NCBI GenBank assembly: GCA_963803015.1
Contig: CAWDKV010000004.1
Location: 434,001-498,000, forward strand
Reading direction: 5' to 3'
DNA from: Berkiella sp963803015
Lineage (GTDB): Bacteria > Pseudomonadota > Gammaproteobacteria > Berkiellales > Berkiellaceae
DNA length: 64,000 nucleotides
Shown here: piece after piece, positions 53,855 through 63,563 of the stretch
How the letters are laid out: each line of letters begins with the position of its first letter
Numbering within the stretch: position 1 is the first letter of the stretch
Program-made: the position numbers and the translations under genes
Notes under the pieces: model-generated
What the model was told of the DNA's origin: nothing
Databases searched by the model: none
What the model saw: the letters and a program-made list of their open reading frames with translations, nothing else

Positions 53855-56800
53855 TTAAGAATCATGCTCTAATTCTATGTTAATCGCTAACGATCTGATC
53901 TCTTTCACCAAAACGTTAAAGGATTCTGGCATGCCAGGTTCCATGCGATGATCGCCATCTACAATGTTCTTGTACATTTTGGTTCGTCCGGCTACGTCAT
54001 CCGATTTCACCGTTAACATTTCTTGCAGGGTATAAGCGGCTCCATAAGCTTCCAGAGCCCACACTTCCATTTCCCCAAATCGCTGACCACCGAATTGTGC
54101 TTTACCACCAAGCGGTTGCTGAGTGACTAAGCTATAAGAACCTGTGGAACGCGCATGCATTTTGTCATCAACCAAATGGTTCAATTTCAGCATGTACATA
54201 TAGCCAACGGTTACTGGCCGTTCAAACGCTTCTCCAGTGCGACCATCATAGAGGGTCGTTTGACCGCTTTCTGGCAAATCAGCCAATTTCAGCAAGGCTT
54301 TGATTTCTGCCTCGCTCGCGCCATCAAAAACGGGGGTTGCCATGGGGATCCCCGCTCGTAAGTTCTGACTCACCTCTAACAGCGCTTCATCAGAAAATGT
54401 ATTAAAATCAATTTTCTGTTCTGCTCCATTGTTGTAAATCTTATTCAAAAACTCGCGCAGTTCATGTAGCTTGCGCTGTTCGTCTAACATCTTGCCAATT
54501 TTTAAGCCCAAGCCTTTTGCAGCCCAGCCTAAGTGGGTTTCCAAGACCTGTCCGACGTTCATCCGCGAAGGCACCCCAAGTGGATTTAAGACAATATCAA
54601 CAGGTGTCCCATCGACTAAGGAAGGCATGTCTTCTACAGGAATAATATTGGATATCACACCTTTATTTCCGTGACGACCCGCCATTTTATCGCCGGGCTG
54701 GATCCGACGTTTGACTGCCAAGTACACCTTAGCGATTTTTAAAACGCCAGGCGCTAAATCATCACCTTGTTGTAATTTGGCGCGTTTTTCATCGCGAATT
54801 TTTTCAAAATCTCTACGCAATTGTCCGATTTGACCTTGCGTTGTTTCCAAATTTTGCATGATTTTGTCATCGCGCAAGCGAATTTCAAACCACTTCTCCC
54901 TTTCAATACTTTGTAAGTACTCAGCAGTGATTTTATCGCCAGATTTGATATTTTGTGGTCCGCCTTCAACGACTTTATTCAGCAGAATTTTTTCTACACG
55001 TTGATAAATATCGCCTTCTCTGATCCGGAACTCATCTTCTAAGTCTTTCTTGATCCTTTCAAATTCCATTTTTTCGATTTGTAAGGCTCTGGCATCTTTC
55101 TCTACACCATCACGTGTAAAGACTTGAACATCAATGACTGTTCCATTCATGCCTGTAGGCACTCTTAAAGAAGTATCTTTAACGTCTGATGCTTTCTCAC
55201 CGAAGATAGCGCGTAACAGTTTTTCTTCAGGGGTTAATTGGGTTTCACCTTTTGGTGTCACTTTACCAACCAGAATGTCACCAGAATCTACTTCTGCGCC
55301 AATGTAAACAATTCCCGACTCATCCAGCTTTGACAACGCGCTTTCTCCCACGTTAGGGATATCGGCGGTAATTTCTTCTGAGCCTAATTTGGTGTCTCGT
55401 GCGACACAGGTAAGCTCTTCAATATGAATGGTCGTAAATCTGTCTTCTTGCACAACGCGTTCTGAAATTAAGATGGAATCTTCAAAGTTATAACCATTCC
55501 AAGGCATAAAAGCGACGAGTAAATTTTGACCTAATGCCAACTCTCCCATATCGGTAGAGGGACCATCTGCCAAAACGTCACCTGCTTTAATCGTGTCACC
55601 ACGTTTCACTAATGCGCGTTGGTTAATACAAGTATTTTGGTTAGAGCGGGTATATTTTGTCAGATTGTAAATATCAACGCCCGCCTGTCCTTGAGTTGTT
55701 TCCGCATCATTGACACGAACAACAATTCTGCCTGCATCTACTGAATCAACAAAGCCACCTCTTTTCGCAACTACCGTCACACCAGAATCTGTGGCGACGG
55801 TGCGCTCCATACCTGTACCCACAAGTGGTTTTTCCGCTTTGAGGGTTGGCACTGCTTGACGTTGCATGTTTGAACCCATGAGCGCGCGGTTAGCGTCGTC
55901 ATGTTCTAAGAACGGAATCAAAGAAGCTGCCACAGACACGATTTGCTTTGGCGAGACGTCCATATATTGGACTCTGTCTTTGGTCATGAAGGTGAATTCA
56001 TTTTTATATCGACAAGAAACCAAGTCATCGATAATTTCTAAATTTTCATCGAGCGACGCATTGGCCTGCGCAATAACAAAATCCCCTTCCTCAATCGCAG
56101 AAAGGTATTCAATCTCATCTGTCACTCTGCCATTTTCAACTTTACGATAAGGACTTTCTAAAAAGCCATAATCATTGGTTCTAGCATACACGGACAAAGA
56201 GTTAATCAATCCGATGTTTGGACCTTCTGGTGTTTCAATTGGGCAAACACGACCATAATGTGTAGGATGAACGTCACGCACTTCAAAGCCAGCGCGTTCG
56301 CGTGTCAAACCACCAGGCCCTAAAGCGGAGACACGTCTTTTATGCGTCACTTCAGATAAGGGATTATTTTGATCCATAAACTGCGACAGCTGTGAGGATC
56401 CAAAAAATTCTTTAATCGCAGCAGAAACGGGTTTGGCATTAATGAGATCTTGTGGCATTAAGCCTTCAGATTCAGCAATACTCAAACGTTCTTTAACCGC
56501 TCTTTCTACTCGAACTAAACCTACTCGAAATTGATTTTCAGTCATTTCACCGACGCTTCTGACGCGGCGATTTCCAAGGTGGTCAATATCATCGACTACA
56601 TCTCGACCATCACGAATATCAATAAGAGCTCTTAACACAGAGATAATGTCATCTTTCGATAATACATCTAGACCGGTAATTTCTTTTCGTCCCACGCGAC
56701 GATTAAATTTCATTCGACCAACCGTGGATAAATCATAACGCTCAGGAACAAAAAATAAATTCTCAAACAGCGTTTCTGCTGCTTCTTTTGTCGGCGGCTC

Positions 56801-57943
56801 ACCTGGGCGCATCATGCGATAAATTTCAACTAATGCTTCCATTTGGGTTTTAGTTGGATCAATGCGAAGTGTTTCAGAAATATAAGGCCCATGATCTAAA
56901 TCATTAGTATAAAGCGTCGAAAATTCTGTCACTTTGGCTTTATGCAATGCTTCTATTACATCAGAGGTGATTTCTGTATTAGCTTCAATAATCACTTCGC
57001 CGGTTTCTTGATCAACTATGTCTTTAGCGATAGCTTTACCAAATAAATATTCTCTTGGCACACGTAAGTGTTTAATCTCGCTTTGTTCCATTTGGCGAAT
57101 ATGACGCGCCGTAATACGGCGTCCTTCTTCAACAATCACCGTTCCCTTAGCATCTTTAATATCAAACATAGCAGTCTCACCACGAAGACGGCTTGGGATT
57201 AAATCAAGAATGTATTCCCCTTTTTGAATATTGAACTGGTTGAGTTCAAAAAACAGCGCAAGGATCTCTTGCGTACTGAACGCTAATGCGCGTAGTAAAA
57301 TGGTAGCAGGAATTTTACGTCGTCTATCAATTCTTGCAAAAATGCAATCTTTGGGATCAAATTCAAAATCTAACCAAGAACCACGGTAGGGTATAATGCG
57401 TGCAGAATAGAGCAATTTGCCTGAAGAATGGGTTTTTCCTTTATCATGATCAAAAAACACCCCAGGCGAACGATGTAATTGCGAAACAATGACCCGCTCC
57501 GTGCCATTAATCACGAAGGTCCCGTTCGGCGTCATTAAGGGAATTTCTCCCATGTAAACTTCTTGCTCTCGGATATCTTTTACTTTTTTAGCATCCCCGG
57601 AAGCTTCTTTATCGAATATCACCAAGCGTACTAAAACACGCAAAGGTGCGGCAAAAGTGAGGCCACGTTGTTGGCATTCTTTGACATCGAAGGCAGGTTC
57701 CCCTAATCGATAGCCAACGTACTCCAGTTGCGCATTACCAGAAAAACTACTTATCGGGAACACCGATTTAAAAGCAGCTTGCAACCCAATATCTTTACGC
57801 TCATTCTCCGCTAGATCTTCTTGTAAGAAATGCTTTGTATAAGAGGTAAGCTGAATATCGAGAAGTGGAGGGATCGCCAAGGTGTCTAGGCGTTTGCCAA
57901 AATCTGCGCGGGGTCGCTTCATCTCGGTATAGGATAGTGCCAT
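53855..57943 (-). CDS. rpoB: DNA-directed RNA polymerase subunit beta
   Basis: The 1362-residue protein (E. coli 1342) contains the rifampicin pocket SSQLSQFMDQNNPLSEVTHK and then RRVSALGPGGLTRERAGFE. Asp, His and Ser at the main resistance positions are wild type. The C-terminal KPGDKMAGRHGNKG-type segment is present as QPGDKMAGRHGNKGVIS. A hairpin lies in the 125-bp gap from rplL. Confidence 0.99.
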   Translation of the reverse strand: MALSYTEMKRPRADFGKRLDTLAIPPLLDIQLTSYTKHFLQEDLAENERKDIGLQAAFKSVFPISSFSGNAQLEYVGYRLGEPAFDVKECQQRGLTFAAPLRVLVRLVIFDKEASGDAKKVKDIREQEVYMGEIPLMTPNGTFVINGTERVIVSQLHRSPGVFFDHDKGKTHSSGKLLYSARIIPYRGSWLDFEFDPKDCIFARIDRRRKIPATILLRALAFSTQEILALFFELNQFNIQKGEYILDLIPSRLRGETAMFDIKDAKGTVIVEEGRRITARHIRQMEQSEIKHLRVPREYLFGKAIAKDIVDQETGEVIIEANTEITSDVIEALHKAKVTEFSTLYTNDLDHGPYISETLRIDPTKTQMEALVEIYRMMRPGEPPTKEAAETLFENLFFVPERYDLSTVGRMKFNRRVGRKEITGLDVLSKDDIISVLRALIDIRDGRDVVDDIDHLGNRRVRSVGEMTENQFRVGLVRVERAVKERLSIAESEGLMPQDLINAKPVSAAIKEFFGSSQLSQFMDQNNPLSEVTHKRRVSALGPGGLTRERAGFEVRDVHPTHYGRVCPIETPEGPNIGLINSLSVYARTNDYGFLESPYRKVENGRVTDEIEYLSAIEEGDFVIAQANASLDENLEIIDDLVSCRYKNEFTFMTKDRVQYMDVSPKQIVSVAASLIPFLEHDDANRALMGSNMQRQAVPTLKAEKPLVGTGMERTVATDSGVTVVAKRGGFVDSVDAGRIVVRVNDAETTQGQAGVDIYNLTKYTRSNQNTCINQRALVKRGDTIKAGDVLADGPSTDMGELALGQNLLVAFMPWNGYNFEDSILISERVVQEDRFTTIHIEELTCVARDTKLGSEEITADIPNVGESALSKLDESGIVYIGAEVDSGDILVGKVTPKGETQLTPEEKLLRAIFGEKASDVKDTSLRVPTGMNGTVIDVQVFTRDGVEKDARALQIEKMEFERIKKDLEDEFRIREGDIYQRVEKILLNKVVEGGPQNIKSGDKITAEYLQSIEREKWFEIRLRDDKIMQNLETTQGQIGQLRRDFEKIRDEKRAKLQQGDDLAPGVLKIAKVYLAVKRRIQPGDKMAGRHGNKGVISNIIPVEDMPSLVDGTPVDIVLNPLGVPSRMNVGQVLETHLGWAAKGLGLKIGKMLDEQRKLHELREFLNKIYNNGAEQKIDFNTFSDEALLEVSQNLRAGIPMATPVFDGASEAEIKALLKLADLPESGQTTLYDGRTGEAFERPVTVGYMYMLKLNHLVDDKMHARSTGSYSLVTQQPLGGKAQFGGQRFGEMEVWALEAYGAAYTLQEMLTVKSDDVAGRTKMYKNIVDGDHRMEPGMPESFNVLVKEIRSLAINIELEHDS

Positions 57944-57976
57944 AGGGAGCCCTCTCTTTTAAAAACGACAAATGCC

Positions 57977-58034
57977 AGCATTCCTTACCCTTCCCACTTG
58001 CTTTTAAACTTTATGGTTTGAGTAAGAGAATGCT
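57977..58034 (-). promoter_or_regulatory. Hairpin in the rplL-rpoB gap (attenuator or RNase processing site)
   Basis: AGCATTCCTTAC (57977-57988) pairs with GTAAGAGAATGCT (58022-58034) with one bulged base, enclosing a loop with a small AAAC/GTTT stem. In E. coli the same gap holds a partial terminator and an RNase III site that set rpoBC expression below rplJL; the position and shape suggest a similar role here. Confidence 0.65.
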
Positions 58035-58068
58035 AGCGTTAATTTCAAAACGTTAAAGCGATGAGATT

Positions 58069-58449
58069 TTATTTAATCTCAACTTGTGCTCCAACTTCTT
58101 CCAATTGTTTCTTGATGGAAGCCGCTTCATCTTTAGAAGCTGCTTCTTTCACAGTTGTTGGCGCACCTTCAACTAAAGCTTTTGCTTCTTTGAGACCCAA
58201 GTTGGTAAGTGTGCGAATAACTTTAATCACATCTACCTTCTTTTCGCCAAAACTCTTAAGAATAACGTCGAACTCGGTTTTTTCTTCAGCAGCTGCGGCC
58301 GCAGGTGCTGCTGCTGCCATTGCAACAGGTGCTGCTGCTGTTACACCTAACTCGTCTTCCATCTTTTTAACAAGCTCAACAACTTCCATAATGGATAATT
58401 TCACTATGGAATCATATAGCTTTTGTACATTTGCGCTGGTATCAGTCAT
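58069..58449 (-). CDS. rplL: 50S ribosomal protein L7/L12
   Basis: L7/L12 forms the mobile stalk that recruits translational GTPases. GGAG is 7 nt from the ATG at 58449 but only 1 nt from the one at 58455, so the former is the start. This gives 126 residues. The N-terminal dimerisation helices, the Ala-rich hinge (VAMAAAAPAAAAAEE) and the C-domain (KKVDVIKVIRTLTNLGLKEA) are all present. Confidence 0.98.
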   Translation of the reverse strand: MTDTSANVQKLYDSIVKLSIMEVVELVKKMEDELGVTAAAPVAMAAAAPAAAAAEEKTEFDVILKSFGEKKVDVIKVIRTLTNLGLKEAKALVEGAPTTVKEAASKDEAASIKKQLEEVGAQVEIK

Positions 58450-58491
58450 TTTCATGCTCCAAGGATAAACAAACTATTTTAAAAGAAAGGC

Positions 58492-59019
58492 TTAAGCCTG
58501 TTCTTTCTGCTTACGATAACAATCCAAAGCTCGGACCACACGAGTGTGGGGCTCTGCCAACGTACGAACCAGTTTGGTAGCGGGAGCCATTAAGGTACCT
58601 GCTAACATACTTAACGCTTCTAGACGTGTAGGCAAAGAGGCTACAGTATCAAGGTGTCTTGCTTCATAAAATTGACCAGCAACAGATAAAGCTCTGACTT
58701 GAAAAGAGGCATTCTCTTTTGCAAAGTCTTTAAATAAACGTGCAGCAGCACCAGGCTCATTTTCAGCAAAACCAAAAATGAGGGGCCCTACAAGCGCTTT
58801 ATCCATGCATTCAAAAGACGTTCCTTGAAAAGCTCTGCGAGCAAGCGTATTTCTAATTACTTTTAGAGATACACCTTTTTCTCGAGCTTTATACCTTAAG
58901 TTGGTCATCGCATCACCGCTTAATCCACGGTAATCTGCAACAACTAACGAAATGGCTTTACTGGCCATAACCGAGACTTCGGCGACGATCGCTTTTTTAC
59001 CTTCAAGATTGAGCGCCAC
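58492..59019 (-). CDS. rplJ: 50S ribosomal protein L10
   Basis: L10 anchors L7/L12 dimers and in E. coli represses rplJL by binding its leader. I favour the GTG at 59019 because the protein then begins (V/M)ALNLEGKKAIVAEVS like other L10 proteins, and AGGAG is 7 nt upstream; the ATG at 59034 would sit on that site. The product has 175 residues, with VVADYRGLSGDAMTNLR and VIRNTLARRAF. Confidence 0.95.
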   Translation of the reverse strand: MALNLEGKKAIVAEVSVMASKAISLVVADYRGLSGDAMTNLRYKAREKGVSLKVIRNTLARRAFQGTSFECMDKALVGPLIFGFAENEPGAAARLFKDFAKENASFQVRALSVAGQFYEARHLDTVASLPTRLEALSMLAGTLMAPATKLVRTLAEPHTRVVRALDCYRKQKEQA

Positions 59020-59212
59020 CTCTTTTCTCCTCATAAGTTGACAATAATAACCATATTAAACGGTTAATTATGCGGTCACTGTATGTTTAGCTTGAGCTGT
59101 CATACAGGTTTCCGCCTGCGCAGGGTATTTAAGCTTAATTTAAGCCCCTGCGGTCTTTGACATCCACCGTAACTGCTCTCAAGAAAGGCCCTTGGAGAAA
59201 CTGCTACAGCTT

Positions 59213-59316
59213 TATACCCTTCCCAGATGAATTTTTGGCGTTGTTGCCTGCGCTCTTTCACCCCAACTGGAGCCTCGAAGCTTGGCGCCGCTAAAAAATC
59301 ATCTGCTTTGGGTATA
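59213..59316. repeat. MITE-like palindromic element in the rplA-rplJ gap
   Basis: Terminal inverted repeats of about 28 bp begin TATACCC at 59213 and end GGGTATA at 59316. They share CAGATGA, a T run and GCG in each arm, and enclose ~45 bp of GC-rich sequence. The whole rplA-rplJ gap (59020-59392, about 370 bp) has no credible gene. A further 7-bp stem, CGCAGGG with CCCTGCG (59119-59152), lies nearer rplJ, in the position of the L10 control leader. Confidence 0.75.
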
Positions 59317-59392
59317 CTTCTCACGATAATTAATAAATCATAATTAATCGCGAGAAACAACCACCCTCAGCCTGTGCTTAAGGTGCGAAACT

Positions 59393-60100
59393 TTAAACGC
59401 TTAAAGACCCTTGATCGACAACAAGCCCTGGACCCATAGTTGTCGTGACGGTAATCTTCTTCAAGTAAACCCCTTTAGAAGTGCTGGGTTTAGCTCGGCG
59501 TAAATCATTAATTAATTTTTCTAAGTTTTCGCGCAACGCTTTGACTTCAAAGCTTACTTTTCCAATAGTGCAGTGAATGATACCGCCTTTATCGCTACGG
59601 AAAGAAACTTGTCCTGCCTTCGCATTTTTAACTGCTTTGGCGACATCTGGTGTCACGGTTCCGACTTTAGGATTGGGCATTAAGCCTCTTGGCCCCAAAA
59701 TACGACCTAATTGGCCCACTAAACGCATCGCATCTGGTGTCGCAATTAAAACGTCAAAATCTAACTTGCCCGTTTCAGCTTTTTGTTTGATTTCTTCAGC
59801 CAAATCTTCAAATCCAACATATTCTGCACCCGCATCTTTTGCGGCTTGTGCTGGCGCACCTTGCGCTAAAACAGCAACGCGGACATCTTTGCCGGTACCA
59901 TGAGGAAGAAGTGTTGCGCCTCGAACGACTTGATCCGATTTCTTAGGATCAACTCCTAACATCACAGCTACATCCACACTTTCTACGAATTTAACTTTTG
60001 AGAGTTCTTTCAATAATCCACAAGCTTCATCTACAGAATAAGCTTTACCTGGCGTTACTTTTTTTTCTATTGCTTGAATACGTTTTGCTACTTTTGTCAT
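59393..60100 (-). CDS. rplA: 50S ribosomal protein L1
   Basis: L1 forms the mobile stalk that escorts E-site tRNA and in E. coli represses the rplKA transcript. The 235-residue product (E. coli 234) contains GRILGPRGLMPNPKVGTVT and KGVYLKKITVTTTMGPGL. It starts 6 nt after rplK and its frame is intact. Confidence 0.98.
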   Translation of the reverse strand: MTKVAKRIQAIEKKVTPGKAYSVDEACGLLKELSKVKFVESVDVAVMLGVDPKKSDQVVRGATLLPHGTGKDVRVAVLAQGAPAQAAKDAGAEYVGFEDLAEEIKQKAETGKLDFDVLIATPDAMRLVGQLGRILGPRGLMPNPKVGTVTPDVAKAVKNAKAGQVSFRSDKGGIIHCTIGKVSFEVKALRENLEKLINDLRRAKPSTSKGVYLKKITVTTTMGPGLVVDQGSLSV

Positions 60101-60106
60101 GATTTA

Positions 60107-60536
60107 TTACCCCTCAACCTCAAGACCCATGCTACGTGCGCTACCAGCAATAGTGCGAATGGCCGCTTCCATGTTGCTTGCGGTGAGATCAGGCATTTTT
60201 ACTTTTGCAATTTCGATTAAATCGGCTCTTTTGACCTTACCTACTTTTTCAGTATTGGGTCGACTACTGCCTGATTTAATACCCGCAGCTCTCTTCAATA
60301 AGATAGTGGCAGGAGGTGTTTTAGTAATGAAAGTAAAGCTACGATCACTGTAGACCGTAATAACCACAGGCAAGGGTGTCCCTTTTTCATAGCCTTGGGT
60401 TTGCGCATTAAATGCTTTACAAAACTCCATAATATTAACGCCTTGCTGACCCAATGCTGGTCCAACAGGGGGACTTGGATTTGCTTCCCCAGCTTTAACT
60501 TGCAACTTGATATAGGCTAGTAACTTTCTTTGCCAT
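60107..60536 (-). CDS. rplK: 50S ribosomal protein L11 (one frameshift near the start)
   Basis: L11 is part of the GTPase-associated centre. An ATG at 60536 with AGAGG upstream opens with MAKKVT. One extra base near 60518 (ACTAGCC for ACTGCC) then shifts the frame to a stop. Removing it gives MAKKVTAYIKLQVKAG, in line with E. coli MAKKVQAYVKLQV, and joins the remaining intact sequence (NPSPPVGPALGQQGVNIMEF). The restored length is about 142 residues. Because the gene is core and the rest is perfectly conserved, I treat this as a probable sequence error. Confidence 0.95.
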
Positions 60537-60570
60537 GATGGACCTCTATTTGTGGGTACAAACGCCTGTT

Positions 60571-61154
60571 TTAAGTGCTCCCCTGTATTATTAACTTTCT
60601 TTCTTTTAAGTCTTTCTCTACTTGTCCAAACTCTAATTCGACAGGTGTTGAACGACCAAAAATCAATACCGCTACACGTAAACGGCTCTTTTCATAATTC
60701 ACTTCTTCTACGACCCCATTGAAATCAGCAAAGGGACCTTCTGTTAACACGTACTACTTCACCAGGTTCAAATAATGTCTTCGGTTTGGGCTTTTCTGCC
60801 CCTTCTTTCACTCTATCAATAATGGCTTGCGCTTCTTTATCAGTGATGGGCGCTGGTCTATCGCTCGTGCCACCAATAAATCCTAAGAACACGAGGCGTA
60901 CGACGTACTAAATGCCAGGTTTCATCGTCTAATACCATTTGTACTAAGACATAACCCGGAAAAAATTTGCGTTCGCTTTTTCTTTTTTGCCCACTACGAA
61001 TTTCTACGACTTCTTCTGTTGGTACTAAAATCTCACCAAATTTAGTTTCTAGTTGGTGTAAACGAATAGTCTCTCTTAGATTTTTAACCACTTGGTTTTC
61101 ATAGCCAACCAGTGCATGTACTACATACCAACGCAATGTTTGTTCTGTTTCCAT
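60571..61154 (-). CDS. nusG: Transcription termination/antitermination protein NusG (two frameshifts)
   Basis: NusG couples RNA polymerase to ribosomes and Rho. The N-terminal domain reads well (TLRWYVVHALVGYENQVVK, RKSERKFFPGYVLVQMVLDD). One extra base near 60889, in GTTCTTAGGATT, ends the frame. The next segment (GFIGGTSDRPAPITDKEA, KTLFEPGEVVRVN) is in another frame. A second extra base near 60742 separates the KOW part (EGPFADFNGVVEEVNYEKSR, FGRSTPVELEFGQVEK). Restored, it is about 193 residues (E. coli 181), with a slightly longer C-terminal end. The gene starts 3 nt after secE. Confidence 0.93.
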
Positions 61155-61157
61155 TGT

Positions 61158-61541
61158 TTAAAGAGCTCCGTAACCGGTAAGCCAGGCGATAATTCTGAGT
61201 AGTAAGATATCAATACACCACAAAATTAAGCTAACAATGGCAACAACACCAACGCACTAAAGCTGTCATTTGCATTGTTTCGTGACGACTTGGCCACACG
61301 ACTTTTCGCAACTCCATTACGTGACTCTATCGAAAATTGCCAAAAGCGTTTACCACCTGCAGTTTGTAATGCTACAACCTGCAGCAAGCGCTGTTAGCAC
61401 TAAAATACCCGCAACACGAATCAACATGGATTGATCTGAATAGTAGTAATTACCGCCTACACCAAGCGCGAGAAAAACGAACACGAGGGTCCACTTAAAG
61501 GAATTCACAATACCACCCATTGATGCTGTTTGTAGGCTCAT
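61158..61541 (-). CDS. secE: Preprotein translocase subunit SecE (three frameshifts)
   Basis: SecE stabilises SecY. The start is the ATG at 61541 (MSLQTASMGGIVNSFKWTLV). Two N-terminal membrane helices follow in one frame. Three extra bases then break the frame: near 61373 (GGTTGTAGC), near 61319 (AATGGAG) and near 61256 (GTGCGTTGG). With these removed, the protein reads FWQFSIESRNELRKVVWPSR, the conserved SecE amphipathic motif, and a third helix ending WLTGYGAL. The restored length is about 126 residues (E. coli 127). The gene order tRNA-Trp, secE, nusG is normal. Confidence 0.9.
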
Positions 61542-61565
61542 TAACGAACTTACTACCTTAAATAA

Positions 61566-61641
61566 TGGCAGGCCAGGAGGGGATCGAACCCCCAACCTGC
61601 GGTTTTGGAGACCGCCGCTCTGCCAATTGAGCTACTGGCCT
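61566..61641 (-). tRNA. trpT: tRNA-Trp (CCA)
   Basis: A 76-nt cloverleaf on the minus strand starts AGGCCAGTAGCTCAATTGG. The anticodon is CCA in the loop CTCCAAA, the T-arm is GGTTCGATCC, and the 3' CCA is encoded. It lies just before secE, as in other gammaproteobacteria. Confidence 0.97.
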
Positions 61642-61651
61642 TTTACAAAGA

Positions 61652-61685
61652 AAAAACAACCCAGATAAAGTTCTGGGTTGTTTTT
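61652..61685 (-). terminator. Intrinsic terminator after tufB
   Basis: CAACCCAGA (61657-61665) and TCTGGGTTG (61672-61680) form a 9-bp stem, with runs of A before and T after, so it works on the minus strand. It separates tufB from tRNA-Trp/secE. Confidence 0.95.
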
Positions 61686-61712
61686 GATTTAATCAAACTG
61701 TTCAAAAGAAGA

Positions 61713-62901
61713 TTATTCAATCACTTTTGAAACAACACCGGCGCCAACGGTTCTGCCGCCTTCACGAATAGCAAACTTAACACCTTCTTCCATCGCAATC
61801 GGAGAAATCAGGGTTGCTACTAACGTTGACGTTATCACCTGGCATCACCATTTCAAGCCTTCAGGCAAATCAATGCTTCCAGTCACGTCTGTGGTTCTGA
61901 AATAGAACTGTGGTTTATATCCAGAAATGAAGGAAGTATGACGTCCGCCTTCTTCTTTGGATAACACATAAATTTCTGCTTCAAATTTGGTATGAGGGGT
62001 AATGGTGCCAGGAGCAACAATTACTTGACCACGTTCGACATCTTCCCGCTTAATACCACGGAGCAAGATCCCAACGTTATCGCCCGCACGACCTTCTTTA
62101 AGAAGCTTACGGAACATTTCAACACCCGTAACAATCGTTTTGTGGGTTGGTCTAATACCAACAATTTCCACTTCTTCACCGACTTTTACAATTCCTCGGT
62201 CAATCTTACCGGTCACAACTGTACCGCGACCTGAAATAGAGAACACATCTTCAATAGGTAACAAGAAGGGTTTTTCGATATCTCGAGCTGGGTTCAGGGA
62301 AATAAGAATCCATCGCTTCAACTAATTTATTGATTGAAGGGACGCCAAGGTCACCTTTATCGCCTTCAAGCGATTTCAAAGCTGATCCGCGAATAATTGG
62401 GATATCATCGCCAGGGAAGTCATAGCTGCTTAACAGCTCTCTCACTTCCATTTCGACTAATTCGAGTAATTCTTCATCATCTACCATGTCACATTTGTTC
62501 AAGTAAACAACGATATTCGGCACACCTACTTGACGCGCTAAAAGAATGTGTTCGCGTGTTTGTGGCATTGGACCGTCTGACGCGGCAACGACAAGAATAG
62601 CCCCGTCCATTTGCGCAGCACCGGTGATCATGTTTTTGACATAGTCAGCGTGTCCTGGACAGTCTACGTGAGCATAATGTCGATTTTCTGATTCATACTC
62701 AACGTGTGAGGTAGAAATAGTAATACCGCGCGCACTCTCTTCAGGAGCCTTATCAATATTGGCATAATCTATAAAATCTGCCATTCCTTGTTCGGCCTGC
62801 ACTTTGGTAATTGCAGCCGTTAATGTCGTTTTACCATGGTCAACGTGACCAATTGTTCCGACGTTAAAGTGCGGCTTAGTACGTTGAAATTCTTCAGCCA
62901 T
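61713..62901 (-). CDS. tufB: Elongation factor Tu (three frameshifts)
   Basis: EF-Tu delivers aminoacyl-tRNA to the ribosome. The first ~210 residues are intact: GHVDHGKTTLTAAI (G1), DCPGHADYVKNM (G3) and NKCDMVDD (G4). One extra C near 62290 (GAACCCAGC) shifts the frame. The middle (RDIEKPFLLPIEDVFSISGR to SIDLPEGL) continues in another frame. A missing base near 61857 and an extra base near 61822 disturb the end, which then reads IAMEEGVKFAIREGGRTVGA. Restored length is about 395 residues (E. coli 394). As the only tuf gene seen here, it cannot really be broken unless another copy lies outside the window. Confidence 0.95.
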
Positions 62902-62978
62902 TTGAGTTTGCCCCCTGAAATTAAGCTAAAATTCTTAACGCTATAATATAAAAAAACTTCTCTCCATCTCTTTCGTGC

Positions 62979-63053
<75 letters not shown>

Positions 63054-63074
63054 CAAGTGGTCAACAGCAGCTCT

Positions 63075-63148
63075 TGGAGCGGGTGATGGGAATCGAACCC
63101 ACGCCATCAGCTTGGAAGGCTGAGGTTCTACCACTGAACTACACCCGC
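63075..63148 (-). tRNA. glyT: tRNA-Gly (TCC)
   Basis: A 74-nt cloverleaf starts GCGGGTGTAGTTCAGTGG, with anticodon TCC in CTTCCAAG, T-arm GGTTCGATTC and encoded CCA. Confidence 0.96.
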
Positions 63149-63197
63149 ATATTCCTCGCACCTTTACTTGCGCCATACTCCCAGAGGAGTGCCGCAA

Positions 63198-63284
<87 letters not shown>

Positions 63285-63416
63285 TAAAATACGAAGGACA
63301 CATTCTCCTTAAGCGTCAAGCTCTTGTCAACTTCATTTGTTAAAATAAAGTCAACTTGCCCAAAAAAAATGCTGAAATAGTTCAAAAATGAAAGAGTTTA
63401 GGCTATTTTTTACCTT

Positions 63417-63492
63417 TGGAGCTGGCGACAGGAGTCGAACCCGCGACCTGCTGATTACAAATCAGCTGCTCTACCAACTGAGCTACGCCAGC
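63417..63492 (-). tRNA. thrU: tRNA-Thr (TGT)
   Basis: A 76-nt cloverleaf starts GCTGGCGTAGCTCAGTTGG, with anticodon TGT in TTTGTAAT, T-arm GGTTCGACTC and encoded CCA. It is first in the thrU-tyrU-glyT-thrT-tufB unit, separated from tRNA-Tyr by 132 bp. Confidence 0.96.
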
Positions 63493-63563
63493 CTAACCTA
63501 TGCTTTTACCTAAATAAAAGCCCAAGGGGATATTCTAATGAGTCAATAGCTTGGACGCAATTT

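Noticed and set aside
59100..59360. Minus-strand 86-codon frame between rplA and rplJ
   Set aside because: Much of it is the inverted-repeat element at 59213-59316, it has no convincing ribosome site, and it sits in the leader region of rplJ.
60571..62290. Programmed frameshifting in nusG, secE, rplK or tufB
   Set aside because: No slippery heptamers or stimulatory structures recur at the sites, and several events per gene in four unrelated genes fit sequence error better.
61845..62321. Independent small EF-Tu-like gene
   Set aside because: It is the middle and C-terminal part of tufB after a one-base insertion near 62290, not a second gene.
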